DNA of 38,794 bases, from assembly GCA_016871575.1 (NCBI GenBank), contig VHCW01000041.1, forward strand, positions 1 through 38,794. Direction: 5' to 3'. The stretch is from Verrucomicrobiota bacterium (lineage in GTDB: Bacteria; Verrucomicrobiota; Verrucomicrobiia; Palsa-1439). The translations under genes were made by a program, and so were the position numbers. Every line of letters starts with the position of its first letter. Positions within the stretch are counted from its first letter, which is position 1. This document shows, piece by piece, positions 8,460 through 15,950 of the stretch. The notes under the pieces are model-generated. The model had not been told where the DNA came from. It was given only the letters and a program-made list of their open reading frames with translations, and did not search any database.

Positions 8460-9089
8460 ATGATGATGTTGATGCTCAAAGGCGGACCGTTGATGTGGGT
8501 GATCGCCCTGCTGGGGCTGATCGCCCTGCTCGTGTTCCTGGAGCGTCTTCTTTTGTATCACCGCTCCCAGATCCACGCGCTGGATTTCGCCAGCGGCGTG
8601 CGCAACGCGCTGCGCCGTGGCAACATTCCCGAGGCCCTCGCCATTTGCGATGAAACCGCCGGGCCGGTCGCGTTGGTCATCAAGACCATCGTCAAGCTCC
8701 ACCAACTGCCGCTGAATGAGATTCGCGAGGCGGTGCAGGAATTCGGGCGCGCGGAAGTGGCGCGCCTGGAGAAACGCCTTGTCGTGCTGGCCACCATCGC
8801 GCAAATCGCGCCGTTGATCGGGTTTCTCGGCACGGTCATGGGCATGATCCAGATGTTCCGTGAGATTCAGGACAAAGTGTTGCCCAGCCCCGGCCAACTG
8901 GCCGGCGGCGTCTGGGTCGCCTTGCTGACCACGGCGGCCGGGCTGGTGATTGCCGTGCCGTCCTACGTTGGCTACAACTACCTCGTCAGCCGCGTCCAAC
9001 AGCTTGTGCTCGACATGGAAAAAGCGGCCAACGAAATCCTGAATTATCTTTCTGGCCGCGACGATACGTCCGCCGCCCCGCCGTCATGA
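8460..9089 (+). CDS. exbB: MotA/TolQ/ExbB proton channel family protein
   Basis: This 209-residue inner-membrane subunit couples proton flow to work on the envelope. There are three membrane segments: residues ~8-25 (LMWVIALLGLIALLVFLE-like), ~115-135 around IGFLGTVMGMIQMF, and ~158-180 around LLTTAAGLVIAVPSYVGYNYL. The last two carry the small and hydroxyl residues lining the channel in ExbB/TolQ. The ribosome site GAGGAA at 8447-8452 supports the ATG at 8460; an in-frame ATG follows directly. The stop overlaps exbD (ATGA). Whether it works as Tol, Ton or a dedicated system cannot be told from this gene alone. Confidence 0.92.
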   Translation: MMMLMLKGGPLMWVIALLGLIALLVFLERLLLYHRSQIHALDFASGVRNALRRGNIPEALAICDETAGPVALVIKTIVKLHQLPLNEIREAVQEFGRAEVARLEKRLVVLATIAQIAPLIGFLGTVMGMIQMFREIQDKVLPSPGQLAGGVWVALLTTAAGLVIAVPSYVGYNYLVSRVQQLVLDMEKAANEILNYLSGRDDTSAAPPS

Positions 9090-9514
9090 GGCTTCAGACT
9101 CATTGCAAGATCGTCAAGGGGCCGATTGATTCGACGCCGTTGGTGGACGTGGTGTTTCTGCTGCTGATTTTTCTCGTGTTGAGTTCGCCGCTCGTGTTGC
9201 AGCCGGGCATCGGCATGGTGGAACTCCAACAGTCCAGCGCGCCCTCCACAGCTTCCTTTCAGGGATTGGTGGTCACCGTCACCCGCGACAACCTGATCTT
9301 CTTCAACAATCAACTGACCACGCTCGAGAATCTCCGCCAATCCTTGCGCGCCATGGCCGGCCAGTTCCCGCGCCAGGAACTCATCATCAAGGCCGACCGC
9401 CAAGTTCCCCACGGCACCGTTGTGCAAGTGATGAGCCTCGCGCTGGAAACCGGCATCTCCGCCATCAACTGGGCGACGCGTCCCGAAATTCCGCCGCCCT
9501 CCGCCGGAAAGTAA
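9086..9514 (+). CDS. exbD: ExbD/TolR biopolymer transport protein
   Basis: This 142-residue protein has one N-terminal membrane helix (residues ~20-42) and a periplasmic domain. The helix contains Asp21 in PLVDVVFLLLIFLV, matching the essential proton-carrying Asp of ExbD/TolR. The periplasmic part ends with the usual ELIIKADRQVPHGTVVQVM strand-helix motif. It overlaps exbB by four bases and is followed by the TonB-like gene after three bases, so the stoichiometric partners are co-translated. Confidence 0.93.
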   Translation: MRLQTHCKIVKGPIDSTPLVDVVFLLLIFLVLSSPLVLQPGIGMVELQQSSAPSTASFQGLVVTVTRDNLIFFNNQLTTLENLRQSLRAMAGQFPRQELIIKADRQVPHGTVVQVMSLALETGISAINWATRPEIPPPSAGK

Positions 9515-9517
9515 ACC

Positions 9518-10273
9518 ATGAAACTGCCCCGTTTCCGCGTCAGCGAGCGGCAGGTCCTGCATTTCATCATGGTTTCCTGCATCATCGGGTTTGCCGTCGC
9601 ATTTCTGATGGTGTTCCAGCGCCGGCACGTGATGCAGACCGATATTCCCAAACGACCATTCGTCCGTTGGATTTCGCCGCGGCTCACCGAGTCCCGTGAT
9701 GATCTGCGCACCATCGTTGCCGAGCTTGACGATCCAAGTCTGATGTCGTTGCCCAGTCCGCGCGCGTTTTCGGCGGCCCTGTGGCAGCATCAAGTCCGGC
9801 TCGACGATCATCTGATCCAACCCTCCAATTCCCTTGCCTACCTTGACGCCAAGCCGCTGCGCGAACCCGATCCATTACTTCCATCGGCCTCGCTTGCCGA
9901 TGCCGTTCGCGCCGCCGCCGAGAAACCGAAGGCGCATTTCGTCGAGCCGGCTCCCGCCACAACCGTCACGATGCCCGGCGCTTCCTCCATCCATTTTGAC
10001 GAGGCGCTGGCCGCCTGCCGGCTGCTGCACGCGCCGTCGTTGCCCATCATCGCCAGCGAGACGGCGTTGCGCGCGACCGTTGTGCGCCTTGCCTTGGCCG
10101 CCGACGGGAGCGTCCTCCATGTCGTGCTCGACCGCACCTGCGGCAACGAAAACGCCGACGCCGTGGCGCTCGATGCGGCGCGTCGGCTCCGTTTTGAGTT
10201 GCCGGCGGGACACGGCCAGCAAAGATCGTTGTGGGGCACGGCACGGTTCCTCTGGGCCACGAAGATGCCGTAG
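9518..10273 (+). CDS. TonB-like energy transducer
   Basis: This 251-residue protein has a short cytoplasmic N-terminus, a single membrane helix (residues ~14-33, HFIMVSCIIGFAVAFLMVF) and a long periplasmic region. The last ~70 residues resemble the TonB C-terminal fold: ATVVRLALAADGSVLHVVL, then DAVALDAARRLRFELP, then a final strand with WGTARFLW. The middle lacks the classic Pro-Lys linker, so sequence similarity to E. coli TonB would be low and the call rests partly on position after exbB-exbD. It probably transmits energy from ExbBD to an outer-membrane partner not in this window, perhaps with help from the TPR protein. Confidence 0.7.
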   Translation: MKLPRFRVSERQVLHFIMVSCIIGFAVAFLMVFQRRHVMQTDIPKRPFVRWISPRLTESRDDLRTIVAELDDPSLMSLPSPRAFSAALWQHQVRLDDHLIQPSNSLAYLDAKPLREPDPLLPSASLADAVRAAAEKPKAHFVEPAPATTVTMPGASSIHFDEALAACRLLHAPSLPIIASETALRATVVRLALAADGSVLHVVLDRTCGNENADAVALDAARRLRFELPAGHGQQRSLWGTARFLWATKMP

Positions 10274-10378
10274 GCTGCATTTGGGCATTGCGTTTCGCCG
10301 GCAAACCGGCTAAAGAAAAACCAAGCGAGTTTGCAGTTCCAACAACCAACATTTGTCAACAACGGAGGTATTGTCATC

Positions 10379-11542
10379 ATGGGAATGTGGATTGGCCGTA
10401 ATCGAAAAGCACGCGTCACGTATGGTTTTGACGACATCGCCCTGGTGCCGGGCGACATCACCATCAACCCCAACGAGGTGGACACCACCATCCAGCTCGG
10501 TCCGCACAAAATCAAAGTCCCCATTCTGGCCAGCGCGATGGACGGCGTCGTGGATGTCAACTTCGCCATCGCGATGGGCAAGCTTGGCGGCATCGCCGTC
10601 CTCAACCTCGAAGGCGTCCAGACCCGTTACAAGGATCCTTCAGAAATCCTCGATAAGATTGCCAACGCATCGAAGGAAGAAGCGACGCACCTGACACAGG
10701 AAATCTACCGGGAGAAGATCAAAGAAGAGTTGGTCGCCCAGCGCGTCAAGGAGATCAAGGACGCTGGCGTTATCTGCTCCGTCAGCGCCATCCCGCAACG
10801 CGCCGACCGCTTTGGCGCCATCGCGCAGGAAGCCGGTTGCGACATCTTTGTCGTCCAGTCCACCGTCTCCACCGTCCGTCATATCTCCAAGGAGTACAAC
10901 ACACTTAACATCGCTGACTTCTGCAAGAAGATGAAAATTCCGGTGATCATCGGCAACACTGTCACCTATTCCGCCACGCTCGAACTGATGCAAGCCGGTC
11001 CCGCCGCGATCCTCGTCGGCGTCGGCCCCGGCGCCGCCTGCACGACCCGCGGCGTCCTCGGTCTTGGCGTCCCCCAAGTCACCGCCACCGCCGACTGCGC
11101 GGCCGCCCGCGACTACTACTTCAAACAAACCGGCCGCTACTGTCCCATCATCACCGATGGCGGCATGAGCAAGGGCGGCGACATCTGCAAGGCGTTCGCC
11201 TGCGGCGCCGACGCCGTCATGATCGGCAGCGCGTTTGCCCGCTGCAAGGAAGCCCCCGGCCGCGGCTATCACTGGGGCATGGCCACGCCGCACGCAAACT
11301 TGCCGCGCGGCACCCGCGTCCGCGTCGGCGTCACCGGCACCGTGAACCAGATTCTCTTCGGCCCCGCCGAACTCGATGACGGTTCGCAGAACCTCATGGG
11401 CGCGCTCATGACCTGCATGGGCAACGTCGGCAAAAAGAACATCAAGGAGTTCCAGGAAACCGAGATCATCATCGCCCCCGCCATCAAGACCGAAGGCAAA
11501 GTCTTCCAGACCGTCCAAGGCGTCGGCATGGGCAGCAAGTAG
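10379..11542 (+). CDS. guaB3: GuaB3-family IMP dehydrogenase-related protein
   Basis: This 387-residue protein starts at ATG 10379, with GGAGG at 10364-10368. It is a TIM-barrel enzyme of the IMPDH/GMP reductase family: [10 protein letters not shown] and [15 protein letters not shown] near the N-terminus, the active-site loop [12 protein letters not shown] with nucleophile Cys221, and [30 protein letters not shown] for phosphate binding. The CBS pair of classical IMPDH is absent. Length, [20 protein letters not shown] and the C-terminal VQGVGMGSK match the GuaB3 subgroup, whose cyanobacterial member was shown to be an IMP dehydrogenase. Proximity to guaA fits IMP to XMP to GMP, although an accessory cassette now separates them. 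GMP reductase activity cannot be excluded. Confidence 0.88.
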   Translation: MGMWIGRNRKARVTYGFDDIALVPGDITINPNEVDTTIQLGPHKIKVPILASAMDGVVDVNFAIAMGKLGGIAVLNLEGVQTRYKDPSEILDKIANASKEEATHLTQEIYREKIKEELVAQRVKEIKDAGVICSVSAIPQRADRFGAIAQEAGCDIFVVQSTVSTVRHISKEYNTLNIADFCKKMKIPVIIGNTVTYSATLELMQAGPAAILVGVGPGAACTTRGVLGLGVPQVTATADCAAARDYYFKQTGRYCPIITDGGMSKGGDICKAFACGADAVMIGSAFARCKEAPGRGYHWGMATPHANLPRGTRVRVGVTGTVNQILFGPAELDDGSQNLMGALMTCMGNVGKKNIKEFQETEIIIAPAIKTEGKVFQTVQGVGMGSK

Positions 11543-11587
11543 GAGTCAAGAGCACCCATGAGCAAGTCGGCAACACTTCCTGTGGGA

Positions 11588-11602
11588 GCGGTTTTCAACC
11601 GC
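11588..11602. repeat. Small perfect hairpin upstream of hicB
   Basis: GCGGTT, loop TTC and AACCGC form a perfect six-pair stem within the 84-base guaB3-hicB gap. There is no T-run after it, so it is not an obvious terminator. It resembles dispersed REP-like hairpins. Confidence 0.35.
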
Positions 11603-11626
11603 GACTGCTGTCGTCCACCGAAATGT

Positions 11627-11836
11627 ATGCCCAAATACGAAGTCATCATCTATTGGAGTGCCGAGGACAATGCGTTTATCGCCGAAGTGCCCGAACTCCC
11701 CGGCTGTGCCGCTGATGGAGCCACCTACAAGGAGGCTTTGGCCAACGCCGAAGTAATCATCAAGGAATGGATCGCCACCGCCAAGGAACTCGGCCGCCCC
11801 ATTCCCGAACCAAAAGGCCGGTTGGTTTACGCCTGA
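11627..11836 (+). CDS. HicB-family antitoxin-like protein, no adjacent HicA
   Basis: This 69-residue protein starts at ATG 11627 (PKYEVIIYWSAEDNAFIAEV). An upstream ATG at 11558 would add a non-conserved leader crossing a hairpin. It has the single HicB/UPF0150 fold, with YWSAEDNAFIAEVPELPGC followed by EALANAEVIIKEWIATAKELGRPIP. In type II systems HicB neutralises the small RNA-binding toxin HicA. No HicA-like reading frame occurs on either side, and no separate C-terminal DNA-binding domain is present. It may be an orphan antitoxin, a solitary regulator, or the remnant of a module at the left edge of the guaB3-guaA accessory patch. Confidence 0.85.
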   Translation: MPKYEVIIYWSAEDNAFIAEVPELPGCAADGATYKEALANAEVIIKEWIATAKELGRPIPEPKGRLVYA

Positions 11837-11877
11837 TCATGAGGAAGCGTCACCCAGAACGAAACAGACGCAAGGTA

Positions 11878-12063
11878 ATGCGCTGTGTGAGCGCACCATC
11901 CTCAGCGGCTTTTGTTGGCTCCGCTGTCCAAAACGTGTCCCTGTCACCCAATGAAGACGTTGAATGGACTTGGACACACACCGCACAAGGCAGCTACGTC
12001 AGCGGCTACACCATCGTTCCACGGCTGCAGCTAGTCCGGCGACGGAGAATAACAACCATCTAA
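11878..12063 (+). CDS. Small protein of unknown function with a WTWTH motif
   Basis: From ATG 11878 this encodes 61 residues (starting MRCVSAPSSAAFVGSAVQN); an in-frame ATG at 11839 is a possible alternative. The centre, NEDVEWTWTHTAQGSYVSGY, is rich in aromatic residues and looks constrained, whereas the basic tail QLVRRRRITTI looks like read-through into spacer. I do not recognise a named family. The stop abuts the CTAAGGGG repeats. It could be a genuine small accessory protein or the conserved core of a truncated gene. Confidence 0.4.
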   Translation: MRCVSAPSSAAFVGSAVQNVSLSPNEDVEWTWTHTAQGSYVSGYTIVPRLQLVRRRRITTI

Positions 12064-12109
12064 GGGGTCAATCTCTAAGGGGCTCTAAGGGGTCTAAGGG
12101 GTCAACTCT
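12060..12109. repeat. CTAAGGGG repeat cluster and left inverted-repeat arm
   Basis: CTAAGGGG occurs four times, at 12060, 12075, 12085 and 12094. The cluster ends in GGGGTCAACTCT (12098-12109), whose exact reverse complement AGAGTTGACCCC lies at 13069-13080. The two arms bracket the guaA stub and the MNT/HEPN genes. Confidence 0.6.
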
Positions 12110-12141
12110 CCACAATTGACAGACCAACACCGCAACAAACT

Positions 12142-12267
12142 ATGGAACAAATCATCATCCTCGATTTTGGGTCGCAATACACGCAAGTCATCGCACGGTG
12201 GATGCGCGAGCGCGGTGGAGGCCACGGCTTCCCAAGCCACGGGCAATCTGTTAGGTTTGGCTCATGA
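12142..12267 (+). pseudogene. guaA': Truncated duplicate of the guaA 5' end
   Basis: Bases 12142-12210 repeat the first 69 bases of intact guaA (13730-13798) with 64 matches. The first 53 bases differ at one synonymous position. The encoded start, [19 protein letters not shown], is identical to GuaA for 19 residues, after which the frame diverges and ends at TGA 12265-12267 after 41 codons. The stop overlaps the ATG of the MNT gene (ATGA), so translation of the stub probably feeds the nucleotidyltransferase gene. Sequence upstream of the two ATGs is unrelated. The glutaminase active site and everything after it are missing, so the stub has no GMP synthase function. Confidence 0.85.
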
Positions 12268-12590
12268 AAACTTTGGCTCCAACACTGCTGGATGAGGTCG
12301 TGGAACGGCTGGCAGCGGAGTTTACCCCGGAACAGATCATCCTCTTTGGTTCGCACGCTTGGGGAACGCCGACCGACGACAGCGATTTGGATTTGTTCGT
12401 TGTCGTCTCCGACAGCGATGAATCCTCCTACCGGCGCGATATTCGAGCGCGCCGCTGTCTGCACGGAATGGGGTTGGCCAAGGATGTACTGGTGCGCACC
12501 CGCGCGGAAACCGAACGTTATCGGGGTGTCGTCGCCTCGCTCGAACACAAGATCTTCACGGAAGGCAGAATCTTGTATGAACGAAGCTGA
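12264..12590 (+). CDS. mntA: MNT-domain minimal nucleotidyltransferase (MntA-type antitoxin)
   Basis: This 108-residue protein is a minimal nucleotidyltransferase. The signature is IILFGSHAWGTPTDDSDLDLFVV (about residues 25-47): the GSxAxG nucleotide loop and the metal-binding Asp pair in SDLDL, with a further strand at LAKDVLVRT. In characterised MntA/HepT systems the MNT protein adds AMP to the HEPN toxin and so inactivates it. All catalytic elements are present, so an active enzyme is expected. The start overlaps the guaA stub stop, and its 3' end overlaps the HEPN gene by 14 bases, the usual tight arrangement. It lies in the accessory patch between guaB3 and guaA. Confidence 0.9.
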   Translation: MKTLAPTLLDEVVERLAAEFTPEQIILFGSHAWGTPTDDSDLDLFVVVSDSDESSYRRDIRARRCLHGMGLAKDVLVRTRAETERYRGVVASLEHKIFTEGRILYERS

Positions 12591-12987
12591 ACGCAACTTG
12601 GTCCAGCAATGGCTGGTGAAAGCCAAGCACGACCTCGCTGCGGCGCAGCTCATTGCCGGCGCTGCTGATCCGTACCTGGACATGGCGCTGTTTCATCTCC
12701 AGCAAGCGGCTGAAAAAGCAGTCAAAGCTTATCTCGCCTTTCGCAATCAGCCGTTCCGCAAAACCCACGACATGGAGGAACTCGTCAGCTTGGCCGCCAC
12801 GTTGGACGCACGTTTCGAGGCATGGATCGAACCGGCTGATGATTTGACGCCATTTGCCACCGACTTCCGCTATCCCATGATGCGGGAACTGACCCGCGCC
12901 GAATACGACCAAGCCCTTCAAACTGCACAGAACCTATTTGCCTTCGTGCTTTCAGTGCTGCCAGCCGAGGTCCATCCGACACCATGA
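12577..12987 (+). CDS. HEPN-domain protein, partner of the MNT gene
   Basis: This 136-residue all-alpha protein is of HEPN type (PF05168-like). The first helices carry VQQWLVKAKHDLAAAQLI, followed by MALFHLQQAAEKAVKAYLA and the family segment PFRKTHDMEELV, with FRYPMMRELTRAEYDQAL near the end. The start is ATG 12577, overlapping the MNT stop region. HEPN partners of MNT are usually RNase toxins with an Rx4-6H motif. Here the only nearby candidate is an Arg seven residues before the His of KTHD, which is slightly too far, so RNase activity is uncertain and it may belong to the THD-type subgroup. With the MNT gene it forms a toxin-antitoxin or nucleotide-responsive pair. Confidence 0.88.
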   Translation: MNEAERNLVQQWLVKAKHDLAAAQLIAGAADPYLDMALFHLQQAAEKAVKAYLAFRNQPFRKTHDMEELVSLAATLDARFEAWIEPADDLTPFATDFRYPMMRELTRAEYDQALQTAQNLFAFVLSVLPAEVHPTP

Positions 12988-13048
12988 GCGACCCCCATCT
13001 CGGCTGCCAAGACTACCACCCAAAACAACCGCTAACCGGAGGGGATAA

Positions 13049-13126
13049 GTGAGCGATTTACAGTTTACAGAGTTGACCCCGAAACCTCCCAGAGTTGACC
13101 CCGAAACCTCCCCGAAACCTAAATGA
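13049..13126 (+). pseudogene. Truncated, diverged copy of the next gene's 5' end
   Basis: GTG 13049 follows a strong GGAGGGG site (13038-13044) by four bases and opens a 25-codon frame that begins (M)SDLQFTELTPK. The intact gene at 13123 begins MNDLQLQELTPK, identical at 9 of 12 residues although the codons differ widely. The stub ends at TGA 13124-13126, overlapping the intact ATG, so it may act as a leader that couples translation. A 22-bp tandem repeat (13068-13089, 13090-13111) shifts its frame. Confidence 0.6.
13068..13120. repeat. 22-bp tandem direct repeat with partial third copy
   Basis: Exact copies at 13068-13089 and 13090-13111 begin CAGAGTTGACCCC, followed by a partial copy at 13112-13120. 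The segment AGAGTTGACCCC at 13069-13080 is the right arm of the 12-bp inverted repeat whose left arm is at 12098-12109. Confidence 0.75.
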
Positions 13127-13689
13127 ATGATCTCCAACTTCAAGAATTAACTCCGAAGATCACTCCCGAAGCGTTTTATGAGGCATTCAGGAAAGCCGCT
13201 TCCGAGGTGTTCAGTAAACCTGATGCCGCCAGTTATTCTAGAGGACAGATGACGGAGTTGGTAACATCCGATGCGGGAGTCTTTACTCGTACCATACAGT
13301 TGCTGGGACGACCAGAGCTTGAGGGGCGTGGTGAACTTTACAAGATCGACTATACAATCTACGACAAGCGACCAATTATTGGAAACAAGGTTGAGTATCG
13401 GCAGCCCATTTACGTACACGCACTGATTGAACATGAACTTGGCAGGAATCCAGAAGAGGAGTTTTGGAAGTTACTACATCATTATGCACCCTTGAAAGTG
13501 CTAGTGTTTTATTCTGACGTACCGCAACAATTCCTTGATGGTTTTGCATCCACATATCATCAAGTCTCGTCATTTCACCCACGTGTTGCTTCCGAGCAAT
13601 ATCTTCTAATTTGTGGGAATCCAAATTGGAATGGACGCGACTGGGTCGCTTGGAGAACTTCAGACTTTCACGACTTAAAACCTCTGTGA
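13123..13689 (+). CDS. Putative PD-(D/E)XK nuclease-like accessory protein
   Basis: This 188-residue protein is of uncertain family. The segment YKIDYTIYD, then IYVHALIEHEL, then EEEFWKLLHHYAPLKVLVFY resembles restriction-endonuclease-like proteins in which an acidic strand and an (A/L)IEHE helix precede a lysine-containing KVLVxY strand. There is no signal peptide or membrane segment. The gene is visibly more AT-rich than its neighbours and uses codons such as TTA, ATA and AGA, which suggests transfer. It lies directly before guaA, and its own N-terminus is duplicated upstream. A defence or toxin role is inferred from family resemblance and context only. It could instead be an uncharacterised non-catalytic member. 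Confidence 0.6.
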   Translation: MNDLQLQELTPKITPEAFYEAFRKAASEVFSKPDAASYSRGQMTELVTSDAGVFTRTIQLLGRPELEGRGELYKIDYTIYDKRPIIGNKVEYRQPIYVHALIEHELGRNPEEEFWKLLHHYAPLKVLVFYSDVPQQFLDGFASTYHQVSSFHPRVASEQYLLICGNPNWNGRDWVAWRTSDFHDLKPL

Positions 13690-13729
13690 ACTTAACCGGT
13701 AAAACCACAGAGAACCGTAAATAATCACC

Positions 13730-13798
13730 ATGGAACAAATCATCATTCTCGATTTTGGGTCGCAATACACGCAAGTCATCGCGCGGCGGGTTCGCGAG
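13730..13798 (+). repeat. Right copy of the guaA-start direct repeat
   Basis: This is the partner of 12142-12210, with 64 of 69 positions identical. Recombination between the copies would delete 1588 bp and restore a single guaA start. Confidence 0.85.
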
Positions 13799-15277
13799 TG
13801 CCAGGTGTTCTCGCAAATCCTCCGTTACGACACGCCGGCCAGCAAACTGGCGGAGTTGCAGCCGTCGGGCATCATCCTCTCCGGTGGGCCGTGCAGTGTG
13901 TATGACAAGAAAGCGCCGCATTGCGATGCCGGCCTCTGGCAGCTTGGCATTCCGATTCTTGGGATCTGCTACGGGATGCAGTTGATGGCGCACCAACTCG
14001 GCGGGAAAGTCCAGCGTGGGGACAAACGCGAGTACGGCCCGGCCGAGATCGCCATCGAAAAGGACACGACGCTGTTCCGCGAGATGGCGTACGAGCAACA
14101 GGTCTGGATGAGCCACGGCGACAAAGTCACAAAACTCCCGGATGGCTTCAAGACCATCGCGAAGAGCGGCAACTCGCCATTCGCCGTCATCGCCGATGAC
14201 AGCCGGCAGCTCTACGGTTTGCAGTTTCATCCCGAAGTCCATCACACGCCCAACGGCAAACAGGTGCTCTCCAACTTCATCCACGGCATCTGCCGGTGCG
14301 GTCGGAACTGGACGATGAAATCGTTCATCGAACGCAGCATTGAGGACATCCGCGCGAGGGTCGGCAAGGACAAGGTGCTTCTTGGATTGTCCGGCGGCGT
14401 GGACTCCAGCGTGGCGGCGGCGTTGCTGCACAAGGCCATCGGCAAGCAGTTGTTGTGTGTGTTCGTCAACAACGGCGTCCTGCGCAAAGGCGAAGCCGAA
14501 GGCGTTCAGAAACTGTTTGGGCGCGGTCTCGGCATCCACTTGCACTACGAGGATGCGACCAAGGTGTTCCTCCGCCGGCTCAAGAGCGTCGAGGACCCGG
14601 AACGCAAACGCAAGATCATCGGGCGCACCTTCGTCGAGGTGTTCGACAACGCGGCAAAGAAGGCCGCGAGCAAGGCTCGCGGCTACAGGTTTTTAGCGCA
14701 GGGCACGACCTACCCGGACGTCATCGAGAGCATCCCCATTGCCGGTAACCCGGCGGCGATGATCAAATCACATCACAACGTCGGCGGCCTGCCGAAGAAG
14801 ATGCGGTTCGAACTGCTCGAACCGCTCCGTCAATTGTTCAAGGACGAAGTCCGGGAAGTCGGCGCCCAACTCGGTCTGCCGAAAGAAATTGTCTGGCGGC
14901 AGCCGTTCCCCGGTCCCGGTCTTGCCGTTCGCATCCTCGGCGAAGTCACGGCGGAGCGAATTGCTGTGTTGCAGGAGGCCGACTGGATCATCATTGACGA
15001 GATGAAGAAGGCCGACCTCTACTACAAGATCTGGCAGACGTTTGCCGTGCTGTTGCCGGTGAAGTCGGTGGGCGTGATGGGTGACGAACGCACCTACGAG
15101 AACGCCGTTGCCATCCGCGCCGTGCACAGCGTGGACGGCATGACCGCCGATTGGGTCCGGTTGCCCTACGACCTGCTGGCAAAGCTCTCGACGCGCATCA
15201 TCAACGAAGTCAAAGGCGTCAACCGCGTCACGTTTGACATCTCCAGCAAGCCGCCCGCCACCATCGAGTGGGAATAA
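13730..15277 (+). CDS. guaA: GMP synthase (glutamine-hydrolysing)
   Basis: This 515-residue protein is the standard two-domain enzyme converting XMP to GMP with ATP and glutamine. The class I glutamine amidotransferase domain has the nucleophile Cys80 in [17 protein letters not shown] and the His/Glu pair in [11 protein letters not shown] (near residue 165). The ATP-pyrophosphatase domain has the P-loop [14 protein letters not shown] (near 217-230). The C-terminal dimerisation part ends in [15 protein letters not shown] as in other GuaA proteins. The gene is intact. No clear ribosome site precedes its ATG, and its first 69 bases are duplicated 1588 bp upstream, so its original leader probably stayed with the stub. 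It is convergent with the DUF1080 gene downstream. Confidence 0.97.
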   Translation: MEQIIILDFGSQYTQVIARRVRECQVFSQILRYDTPASKLAELQPSGIILSGGPCSVYDKKAPHCDAGLWQLGIPILGICYGMQLMAHQLGGKVQRGDKREYGPAEIAIEKDTTLFREMAYEQQVWMSHGDKVTKLPDGFKTIAKSGNSPFAVIADDSRQLYGLQFHPEVHHTPNGKQVLSNFIHGICRCGRNWTMKSFIERSIEDIRARVGKDKVLLGLSGGVDSSVAAALLHKAIGKQLLCVFVNNGVLRKGEAEGVQKLFGRGLGIHLHYEDATKVFLRRLKSVEDPERKRKIIGRTFVEVFDNAAKKAASKARGYRFLAQGTTYPDVIESIPIAGNPAAMIKSHHNVGGLPKKMRFELLEPLRQLFKDEVREVGAQLGLPKEIVWRQPFPGPGLAVRILGEVTAERIAVLQEADWIIIDEMKKADLYYKIWQTFAVLLPVKSVGVMGDERTYENAVAIRAVHSVDGMTADWVRLPYDLLAKLSTRIINEVKGVNRVTFDISSKPPATIEWE

Positions 15278-15290
15278 TCGAAGACCCGCA

Positions 15291-15914
15291 TCAAGGAAGC
15301 GGTTTGACAAAGATGTCTTTGTAAAAAACGGTGCTCTTCGGGTCGTGACCTTGGAGGCAGAAGGTGCCTTCGGAGAGACGGCGGCCGGGCATTTTCGCCG
15401 GCGGTTCCCAGTCGGCCGGTTCGGTGAACTCGGCGGTGGTCTTGCCGTTGATTGTCACGACGATCTTTTTGCCTTCGACCTTGATGTAGTAGTCGAACCA
15501 CTCGTTGTCCTTGGCCGGCGCGTTGTTGAGCACGTCCTGAATCGCATAGATGCCGCCGGTTTTTTTCACGTCCTTGTGGGAGGTGTTGACCTGGCACTCG
15601 TAGCCTTTGCTCGGCCAGCCTTTGTCTTGGAACTCAGTGTGAATGTAGATGCCGGAGTTGGAACCGGGCGTGGTCATCACTTTCGCTTTGAACTCGAAAT
15701 TCTTGAACTTTGCCTTGCCGTCCGCGCCGAGATAGAACAGGTGGGCGCGACCGCCGCTGACTTTGAGCGTGCCATTTTCGACGCTGAAGCAACCGGCCAC
15801 TTCGTCGTTGGATTTCCAGCCGTTGAGGGTTTTACCGTCGAACATCGAAATCCAACCGCGGTCCGCTGCACACGCTGCTGCTGTCATGAGTAAGGAAAGA
15901 AAGATATGTTTCAT
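15291..15914 (-). CDS. Secreted DUF1080 protein (3-keto-disaccharide hydrolase family)
   Basis: This 207-residue protein has a signal peptide (MKHIFLSLLMTAAACAADR) followed by one DUF1080 domain. The domain opens with WISMFDGKTLNGWKSNDEV and contains NFEFKAKVMTTPGSNSGIYIHTEFQ and the closing strands VTINGKTTAEFTEP and VFYKDIFVKPLP. It is a concanavalin-like beta-sandwich, widespread and expanded in Verrucomicrobiota and Planctomycetes. Some members act on 3-keto-glycosides and others bind polysaccharide. It is last in a minus-strand operon, 36 bases after the large multidomain gene. The specific substrate is unknown. Confidence 0.92.
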   Translation of the reverse strand: MKHIFLSLLMTAAACAADRGWISMFDGKTLNGWKSNDEVAGCFSVENGTLKVSGGRAHLFYLGADGKAKFKNFEFKAKVMTTPGSNSGIYIHTEFQDKGWPSKGYECQVNTSHKDVKKTGGIYAIQDVLNNAPAKDNEWFDYYIKVEGKKIVVTINGKTTAEFTEPADWEPPAKMPGRRLSEGTFCLQGHDPKSTVFYKDIFVKPLP

Positions 15915-15950
15915 GACGGTCTTGTACTCGAAGAGAGATGGTTTGTCGAG

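Noticed and set aside
5733-8999. A 1088-codon open frame on the minus strand opposite the TPR and exbB genes
   Set aside because: It mirrors strongly coding plus-strand genes in GC-rich DNA. Its translation is Arg/Gln-rich low complexity with no recognisable domain.
10283-10325. Terminator after the TonB-like gene
   Set aside because: GCCGG-CAAA-CCGGC can form a hairpin but is followed by A-rich rather than T-rich sequence.
11543-12060. A hicA toxin gene beside hicB
   Set aside because: No frame on either strand shows the small HicA fold or its conserved His segment.
12142-13798. A complete integrative element with integrase at guaA
   Set aside because: No integrase, transposase or other recombinase gene is visible between or near the repeats, only cargo-type genes.
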